NCBI GenBank assembly: GCA_023421635.1
Contig: JAEZSU010000278.1
Coordinates: 1 to 6,319, forward strand
Length of the DNA stretch: 6,319 nt
Origin: Actinomycetes bacterium
GTDB lineage: Bacteria > Actinomycetota > Actinomycetes > Actinomycetales > Microbacteriaceae
Direction: 5' to 3'
In this document: positions 1 through 3,755 of the stretch, piece by piece
How the letters are laid out: every line of letters begins with the position of its first letter
Numbering within the stretch: position 1 is the stretch's first letter
Notes under the pieces: model-generated
Told to the model about the DNA's origin: nothing
The model's input: only the letters and a program-made list of their open reading frames with translations
Database searches by the model: none
Made by a program: the position numbers and the translations under genes

Positions 1-2
1 GT

Positions 3-779
3 CCGGGACCGCCCGTGGCGGAGACGCTGCCGGTGCCGCAGTTCCCCGCCGTCCGGTCGATGTGCGACGCCCCAGAGGTGCAGGCGGCGCTCGTCGGCGG
101 CGACGATGAGGCGGTCATCGCCGCGGCGGGCGGCGGTGCCGCGTTCCGCGAGGCGGTCGTGACGGGGGAGGCGCCGTGCATCTCGCTCTCCGACCCGGGA
201 CGTCGCTGGGTGGTCGTCAACAAGGCGCGGCCGCTCGACCCCGTCGACGCGGCGCCGGCGCCGCTCGTCGCCCCCGCATCCACACGCTCGTTGAGCGGCG
301 GCATGCTCCAGGCGGATGCGGCGGCCGCCCTCGATGCGATGCATGATGCGGCGCGCTCCGCCGGCGCGGGGGAGTTCGCGATGCTGAGCGGCTACCGGTC
401 GTACGGCACCCAGGTCGAGACCTACGCGGCGCACGTCGCGAGCGACGGCCGGGACACCGCCGATCTCGGGAGCGCCAGACCGGGGCACAGCGAGCATCAG
501 ACGGGCATCACGCTCGACCTCGTCGCCTGCGCAGAGGGATGCGGCGGCCTCGACGAGTTCGCCGCCTCGTCGCAGGGCGTCTGGGTCGCCGAGCACGCCT
601 GGGAGTACGGGTTCATCGTCCGCTATCAGGAAGGTGCCACCGAGGTCACCGGGTACAAACCGGAGCCGTGGCACCTGCGGTTCGTCGGCGCCGCCCTCGC
701 CCGCGCGTACCACGAGGGGGGCTGGCGCAGCCTGGAGGAGTTCTTCGGGCTGCCCGCCGCACCCGACTACCTCGGCTGA
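3..779 (+). CDS. D-alanyl-D-alanine carboxypeptidase, VanY/M15B family (5' end outside window)
   Basis: Zinc peptidase that removes the terminal D-Ala from peptidoglycan stem peptides, acting outside the membrane. Residues are counted from the GTG at 15. The VanY core runs from about 95 to 235: SGYRSY at 125-130; the zinc motif SARPGHSEHQTGITLDL at 153-169, with predicted ligands His161 and Asp168; and EPWHLR at 217-222, with catalytic Glu217 and third zinc ligand His220. All key residues are present, so the enzyme should be active. Cys172 and Cys176 lie in a short insertion after the zinc motif, and Cys17 and Cys55 in the N-terminal part; disulfides would suit an exported protein. The frame is open upstream of the GTG to the window edge (Pro-Gly-Pro-Pro), no ribosome binding site precedes the GTG, and no signal peptide is visible. 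The true start with its export signal is therefore probably upstream. The next gene starts 173 bp further on, so this is likely the end of its transcript. Confidence 0.9.
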   Translation, partial: PGPPVAETLPVPQFPAVRSMCDAPEVQAALVGGDDEAVIAAAGGGAAFREAVVTGEAPCISLSDPGRRWVVVNKARPLDPVDAAPAPLVAPASTRSLSGGMLQADAAAALDAMHDAARSAGAGEFAMLSGYRSYGTQVETYAAHVASDGRDTADLGSARPGHSEHQTGITLDLVACAEGCGGLDEFAASSQGVWVAEHAWEYGFIVRYQEGATEVTGYKPEPWHLRFVGAALARAYHEGGWRSLEEFFGLPAAPDYLG

Positions 780-790
780 GCGGCTGGAGG

Positions 791-850
791 CATCCCACAA
801 ATGCTGACACCGAGTTCCGCAGGCGCTGCGATGCGATCCCACAGATGGCG
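791..850 (+). repeat. Pair of imperfect direct repeats, ATCCCACA(A/G)ATG core
   Basis: Two 16-bp copies at 791-806 (CATCCCACAAATGCTG) and 835-850 (GATCCCACAGATGGCG) match at 12 of 16 positions, with an identical ATCCCACA core followed by one variable base and ATG. They are 44 bp apart start to start, about four helical turns, so they would lie on a similar face of the DNA. Between them is a 5-bp hairpin with a 3-nt loop (CGCAG 818-822, CTGCG 826-830) without a T tract. The second copy lies just upstream of the predicted -10 box of the acyl-CoA dehydrogenase. A binding site for a regulator of that gene is a possible reading; chance similarity is not excluded. Confidence 0.35.
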
Positions 851-873
851 TGCCGCATCCGAGTCCGCCCTTC

Positions 874-879
874 TAGAAT
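874..879 (+). promoter_or_regulatory. Predicted -10 box (TAGAAT) for the acyl-CoA dehydrogenase gene
   Basis: TAGAAT is a close match to the TANNNT/TATAAT consensus in an otherwise very GC-rich gap. It would start transcription near 886 and give a leader of roughly 67 nt before the ATG at 953. No good -35 is seen at the expected distance (TGCCGC at 851-856), which is common for actinobacterial promoters and would fit an activator-dependent one. A GCGGC/GCCGC hairpin (884-888 and 892-896) would fall at the very 5' end of the transcript. Confidence 0.5.
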
Positions 880-933
880 CGCTGCGGCGACGCCGCCGTC
901 TCGGCCCCGCGTCGCCACGACATCCCGCACGGC

Positions 934-942
934 GGAGGAAGG
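934..942 (+). promoter_or_regulatory. Ribosome binding site (GGAGGAAGG) that fixes the acyl-CoA dehydrogenase start
   Basis: GGAGGAAGG lies 10 nt before the ATG at 953 and is strongly complementary to the 16S 3' end. The reading frame is open much further upstream, to about 539, but that extension overlaps the carboxypeptidase gene and encodes arginine-rich sequence unlike any acyl-CoA dehydrogenase, so this site decides the start. Confidence 0.8.
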
Positions 943-952
943 ACGGCGCACC

Positions 953-2116
953 ATGGAGCGCGACATCTACGACGAGGACCACGCGGCGTTCCGCGACGTC
1001 GTGAAGGAGTTCATCAAGCGCTACGCGACCGAGGAGAAGCGCAAGCAGTGGGACGCGGACGGCGAGATCGACCGTGCCACCATGCTCGCCGCCGGTGAGG
1101 CCGGCGTCATCGGCCTGTCGGTGCCGGAGGAGTTCGGCGGCGCCGGGATGCTGCAGGACTACCGCTTCCGCGCGATCGTGAACGAGGAGGTCATCGGTGC
1201 CGGGCTCGGCTCGCTCGCCGGTGCGCTCGGCATCCAGGACGACCTCGCCGTGCCGTACATCGCGCACATGGGCACGCAGGAGCAGAAGGAGACCTGGCTG
1301 CCGCGCATGGCGACCGGTGAGATCCTCGGCGCGCTCGCCATGACCGAGCCGGGCACCGGTTCCGACCTCCGCGGCATCAAGACCACCGCGAAGAAGGTCG
1401 ACGGCGGCTACATCGTCAACGGGGCGAAGACGTTCATCTCGTCGGGCAAGACGGCCGACATGGTCGTCACGTTCGTCAAGACCGGCGAGGGCAACCGCCC
1501 CGACGCGTTCAGCCTGCTCATCCTCGAGGACGGCATGGAGGGCTTCGAGCACGGCAAGAAGCTCGAGAAGATGGGCTTCCACGGCTGGGACACCGCGGAG
1601 CTTTCCTTCACCGACGTGTTCGTGCCGGAGGCGAACCTCATCGGCGGCGCCGAGGGCCGGGGGTTCATCCAGCTCATGATGAACCTGCCCCTGGAGCGCC
1701 TGTCCATCGGTGTCGCCGCGGCGGCCGCGGGCGAGGCCGCGTTCGTGTGGACGCGTGAGTACACGCTGAGCCGTGAGGCGTTCGGTCAGCCGATCGCCGA
1801 CTTCCAGAACACCCGGCTCAAGCTCGCGGACATGGCGACCACGGTCGACGTCATGTGGGCGTACATCGACCGCGCGATGATGCTCTACAAGGATGCGAAG
1901 CTCACGGCCGAGGAGGCCGCGAAGGTGAAGTTCTGGGCGACCGACCGCGAATGGGAGCTGCTCGACGTCGGCGTGCAGCTGCACGGCGGCTACGGGTACA
2001 TCACCGAGTACCCCATCGCCCGCGCGTTCCTCGACGCCCGCGTGCACCGCATCTACGGCGGCACGAACGAGATCATGCGGGACATCGTCGCCCGGCAGAT
2101 CACGGGCCGGAAGTAA
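953..2116 (+). CDS. Acyl-CoA dehydrogenase, long-chain/isovaleryl active-site type
   Basis: Cytoplasmic FAD enzyme making the 2,3-trans-enoyl-CoA from an acyl-CoA, the first step of beta-oxidation or of branched-chain amino acid breakdown, passing electrons to ETF. The product is 387 aa, full length for the family: N-terminal helical domain about 1-118, beta domain 122-230, C-terminal helical domain 235-387. Signature 1 is MTEPGTGSDLRG at 130-141; signature 2 starts at QLHGGYGYITEYPIARAFLD (342-361). The Glu that acts as base in medium- and short-chain enzymes (IYEGT) is Gly369 here (IYGGTNEIM). Instead Glu248 in LPLERLSIG matches the catalytic Glu of long-chain and isovaleryl-CoA dehydrogenases. 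The C-terminal stretch strongly resembles mammalian long-chain acyl-CoA dehydrogenase as I recall it. The start is fixed by the GGAGGAAGG site. The exact substrate cannot be read from sequence, and no ETF, thiolase or hydratase gene adjoins it, so it is probably transcribed alone. Confidence 0.93.
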   Translation: MERDIYDEDHAAFRDVVKEFIKRYATEEKRKQWDADGEIDRATMLAAGEAGVIGLSVPEEFGGAGMLQDYRFRAIVNEEVIGAGLGSLAGALGIQDDLAVPYIAHMGTQEQKETWLPRMATGEILGALAMTEPGTGSDLRGIKTTAKKVDGGYIVNGAKTFISSGKTADMVVTFVKTGEGNRPDAFSLLILEDGMEGFEHGKKLEKMGFHGWDTAELSFTDVFVPEANLIGGAEGRGFIQLMMNLPLERLSIGVAAAAAGEAAFVWTREYTLSREAFGQPIADFQNTRLKLADMATTVDVMWAYIDRAMMLYKDAKLTAEEAAKVKFWATDREWELLDVGVQLHGGYGYITEYPIARAFLDARVHRIYGGTNEIMRDIVARQITGRK

Positions 2117-2121
2117 CCCGC

Positions 2122-2175
2122 GGCCCGTTTCGTCTCGTCGCTTCGCTCCTCGCTCAACGACCGAAACGCGTACCC
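2122..2175 (+). repeat. 54-bp perfect direct repeat, copy 1
   Basis: Identical over 54 bp to 2265-2318, with mismatches immediately outside on both sides. It covers GGCCC, a complete 37-bp reverse unit and the following GAAACGCGTACCC. The extended unit has short inverted ends (CGTTTCG at 2126-2132, CGAAACG at 2162-2168). The identity extends past the repeat unit itself, so the block was probably duplicated or homogenised within this gap. Confidence 0.9.
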
Positions 2176-2194
2176 CCTCCGGTCGTTGAGCGAG
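2149..2194 (+). terminator. Predicted hairpin terminator or 3'-end stabiliser after the acyl-CoA dehydrogenase gene
   Basis: CTCGCTCAACGACC (2149-2162) pairs perfectly over 14 bp with GGTCGTTGAGCGAG (2181-2194) around an 18-nt loop. The outer ends of the two repeat units (CGTTTCG 2126-2132, CGAAACG 2205-2211) can also pair. It begins about 30 nt after the stop codon. There is no T tract, so intrinsic termination is an inference; a role in blocking 3' exonucleases is equally possible. Confidence 0.5.
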
Positions 2195-2264
2195 CGCAGC
2201 GAGTCGAAACGCCTTCCTTCGGTCGTTGAGCGAGCGGAGCGAGACGAAACGTGCGGTGCTTGTG

Positions 2265-2318
2265 GGCCCGTTTCGTCTCGTCGCTTCGCTCCTCGCTCAA
2301 CGACCGAAACGCGTACCC
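2265..2318 (+). repeat. 54-bp perfect direct repeat, copy 2
   Basis: Second copy of the block at 2122-2175, offset by 143 bp. It is followed, as in copy 1, by a 31-bp forward unit (2321-2351), so the duplication is really of a reverse-plus-forward pair of about 90 bp. In the second pair the forward unit differs from that of copy 1 (2181-2211) at two positions, and the spacer is 3 nt shorter. Confidence 0.9.
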
Positions 2319-2334
2319 TCGGTCGTTGAGCGAG
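2292..2334 (-). terminator. Second predicted hairpin, on the pirin side of the cluster
   Basis: CTCGCTCAACGACC (2292-2305) pairs over 14 bp with GGTCGTTGAGCGAG (2321-2334) around a 15-nt loop. Competing pairings exist: 2240-2251 with 2269-2280 (12 bp), and 2321-2333 with 2370-2382 (13 bp), the latter closest to the pirin stop codon. The stems are symmetric, so they would form in RNA from either strand, which suits convergent transcription. No T tract is present on either strand. Confidence 0.45.
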
Positions 2335-2387
2335 CGGAGCGAGACGAAACGCGTGGCCCGCTTCGCTCGTCGCTCAACGACCGGGGG

Positions 2388-3356
2388 TCAGAGCCGGCGG
2401 CGCCGCCGCGTGAGCCGCACGGCGGGAAGGGGCGGCGCGGGCACCCGCTCGTCGCCGTGGCCGACCACATGGCCGAACCGGTCGGCGCCCGCCTCCCACG
2501 CCTCGCGCGCCTCGACGATCTCGTCGTGGCTGCGGCCGACGAAGTTCCACCACATCACGATGTCGTCCTCGAACGGTTCCCCGCCGAGGAGGAAGAGCGT
2601 CGCGCCGGATGCGGACGACACCTCGACCGCATCCCGGTCGAGGCCCAGGTAGAGCAGCTGGAGCGTGTCCACGGCGGTGTCCGGCCCGGCGTGCACGACG
2701 ATGTCGCCCGCGACGCCGACCACCGCGTACTCCCACTCCGGATGCAGCGGCAGCCGCACGCGCCCGCCCGCGGGCACCCGGACCTCGGCGCCGACGATCG
2801 GCGTGTGCACGGTCGCGGGGGACACGACCCCGGCGAACTCCCCCATCACCACCGTCGCCGTGCCGCCCCCGTCGAGCGTGACCTCGGGCAGCGCGGCGTG
2901 CTGCTCGAACGCCGGCGCACCGTGCCGACGGGACTCCGGCAGCGCCACCCACAGCTGCAGCGCGTCCAGGGGCATGGGCGCCTCGCCGACCGAGTACTCG
3001 CTGTGGGCGATGCCGGCGCCGCTGGTCATGAGGTTCAGCGCGCCGCGGGTGATGAGGACGTCGCTGCCCACCGTGTCGCGGTGGCGGATCTCGCCCGCGA
3101 GCGGCCAGGTCACCGTCTGCAGTCCGATGTGCGGGTGCGGCTCGACCCGCATCCGCACCTCCTGCGGCCCGAACCGGTCGAGGAAGCACCACGCCCCGAC
3201 GAGCGGCAGGTCGCGCTGGGGGAGCGCGCGGTGCACCGACATCGCCCGCACGCCGCCGAGCGGCACCTCGCGCGAGTCCAGCAGCACCGCGCGCGGACCG
3301 TCGCAGTCCGCCGCGTGTTCGGGACCCGCCTCGGGCTCGGCGTCCAGCCGGGTCAT
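2388..3356 (-). CDS. Pirin family protein (bicupin)
   Basis: Pirins are two-domain cupin proteins. Members act as metal-dependent quercetin 2,3-dioxygenases or as regulators; the natural role here is unknown. The 322-aa product has the N-terminal pirin domain at about 24-140, with the metal site HPHIGLQTVTW (His74, His76) and GAGIAHSEYS (His118, Glu120). These match the three His and one Glu of human pirin, so a metal ion is expected. The C-terminal pirin domain is at about 185-290, ending in GGEPFEDDIVMWWNFVGRSHDEIVEAREAW (258-287). The tail at 300-322 is Pro/Arg-rich and ends in five arginines around one Leu. The start codon overlaps the stop codon of the acetyltransferase gene upstream (ATGA, 3356-3353), and AGGA abuts the ATG, so translation is probably coupled. 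A later Met39 is possible but would cut into the domain. No signal peptide; cytoplasmic. Confidence 0.92.
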   Translation of the reverse strand: MTRLDAEPEAGPEHAADCDGPRAVLLDSREVPLGGVRAMSVHRALPQRDLPLVGAWCFLDRFGPQEVRMRVEPHPHIGLQTVTWPLAGEIRHRDTVGSDVLITRGALNLMTSGAGIAHSEYSVGEAPMPLDALQLWVALPESRRHGAPAFEQHAALPEVTLDGGGTATVVMGEFAGVVSPATVHTPIVGAEVRVPAGGRVRLPLHPEWEYAVVGVAGDIVVHAGPDTAVDTLQLLYLGLDRDAVEVSSASGATLFLLGGEPFEDDIVMWWNFVGRSHDEIVEAREAWEAGADRFGHVVGHGDERVPAPPLPAVRLTRRRRRL

Positions 3357-3676
3357 TCCTCGGACTCGGCCGGCCAGTGGACCTTCAGGCCCGACACCTC
3401 GTTGCGGCGCAGGAACGTCGCGACGTAGGGGCAGAGGGGGATCACCGTCTCGCCGTGGTCCGCGACGTCGGCCATCGCCTGGGCGACGAGCGTCTTCGCG
3501 AGCCCGCGCCCGCTGTAGGCCTCGTCGACCTCGGTGTGGACGAACCGCAGGCGGTCGCCGTCTTGGCGGAACTGGGTGAAGCCGGCGGTCTGCCCGTCGA
3601 CCTCGATGCGGTAGCGGTTGTGCTCGTTGTCGCGGACGACGCGGATGTTCTCGTCCGGATGGGATGCGTCGGTCAT
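3353..3676 (-). CDS. Small GNAT-family N-acetyltransferase (COG2388/NATD1-like)
   Basis: A 107-aa protein of the minimal GNAT group related to bacterial YjdJ and human NATD1, which are compact acetyl-CoA-binding folds whose substrates are unknown. The acetyl-CoA phosphate loop is SGRGLAKTLV at 55-64, after the strand FVHTEVDEAY (45-54). The family-typical PLCPYVATFLRR (80-91), with conserved Cys82, follows. The N-terminal half carries the strands RYRIEVDGQTAGF and RLRFVHTEV expected of this fold. Length is normal for the group. It is the first gene of a two-gene operon with the pirin gene, sharing 4 bp with it. The ATG sits 6 nt after a TAGCCT box and has no convincing Shine-Dalgarno sequence, consistent with a leaderless mRNA. 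A link between acetylation and pirin function is possible but not shown by the sequence. Confidence 0.9.
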   Translation of the reverse strand: MTDASHPDENIRVVRDNEHNRYRIEVDGQTAGFTQFRQDGDRLRFVHTEVDEAYSGRGLAKTLVAQAMADVADHGETVIPLCPYVATFLRRNEVSGLKVHWPAESEE

Positions 3677-3682
3677 CCCCGC

Positions 3683-3711
3683 AGGCTACGGCGCCGGCAG
3701 CACCCCCTCAA
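3683..3711 (-). promoter_or_regulatory. Predicted leaderless promoter of the GNAT-pirin operon
   Basis: On the minus strand, TTGAGG (3711-3706) is followed by exactly 17 nt and then TAGCCT (3688-3683). Both hexamers fit the sigma-70-type consensus, with TTGA of TTGACA and TANNNT. Six nucleotides (GCGGGG) separate the -10 box from the ATG at 3676, so transcription should begin at or within a base of the A of the start codon. Confidence 0.6.
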
Positions 3712-3743
3712 CCCCGGGCGGGTCGCGCACAGGCGGGATGGGG

Positions 3744-3749
3744 CAGACT
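3744..3749 (+). promoter_or_regulatory. Predicted -10 box (CAGACT) for leaderless helicase mRNA
   Basis: CAGACT, a one-base departure from TANNNT, is followed by six nucleotides (CGATCG) and then the GTG at 3756. The spacing equals that of the divergent promoter on the other strand and of the ATG at 6304. No clear -35 is seen near 3721-3726. The arrangement supports GTG 3756 as the start, without a Shine-Dalgarno sequence. Confidence 0.45.
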
Positions 3750-3755
3750 CGATCG

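Larger units (their letters stand above)
2122..2382. repeat. Cluster of six short interspersed repeats in alternating orientation
   Basis: This cluster fills the gap between two convergent genes, starting 6 nt after one stop codon and ending 5 nt before the other gene's stop codon on the opposite strand. The core in forward orientation is GGTCGTTGAGCGAGCG...CGAAACG. The order is reverse 2126-2162 (37 bp), forward 2181-2211 (31 bp), forward 2221-2251 (31 bp), reverse 2269-2305 (37 bp), forward 2321-2351 (31 bp) and reverse 2359-2382 (24 bp, cut short). The reverse copies are a longer variant (rc core GAGCGAGGAGCGAAGCGACGAGACG). Each unit is purine-rich on one strand and cannot fold alone, but opposite neighbours can pair into long hairpins. 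It resembles REP-type intergenic repeats that I associate with Microbacteriaceae. Likely roles are transcription termination for both flanking genes or mRNA 3'-end protection. No coding sequence is supported here. Confidence 0.9.

Noticed and set aside
818..830. CGCAG-GCG-CTGCG hairpin as carboxypeptidase terminator
   Set aside because: The stem is only 5 bp and no T tract follows; noted within the direct-repeat entry only.
539..952. In-frame N-terminal extension of the acyl-CoA dehydrogenase
   Set aside because: It overlaps the carboxypeptidase gene out of frame and encodes Arg-rich shadow sequence; the ATG at 953 has a strong ribosome binding site and gives the family's normal length.
767..2047. 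Minus-strand open frame (426 codons) opposite the acyl-CoA dehydrogenase
   Set aside because: Same high-GC antisense artefact; no recognisable domain, and it runs through the promoter and ribosome binding site of the real gene.
2057..2068. Loss of the catalytic glutamate (IYGGT in place of IYEGT) suggesting an inactive acyl-CoA dehydrogenase
   Set aside because: Glu248 occupies the alternative catalytic position of long-chain and isovaleryl-type enzymes, so the enzyme should be active.
2122..2382. CRISPR-like array
   Set aside because: The units alternate in orientation, differ in length, are separated by only 7-18 nt, and have no regular spacers and no cas genes nearby.
2122..2382. Insertion sequence or MITE remnant
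   Set aside because: No transposase, no target-site duplication and no single pair of terminal inverted repeats bounding the cluster; a REP-type repeat group explains it better.
2226..3428. Plus-strand open frame (400 codons) across the repeats and opposite the pirin gene
   Set aside because: It translates the repeat units and then the antisense of the pirin gene; no start signal and no domain.
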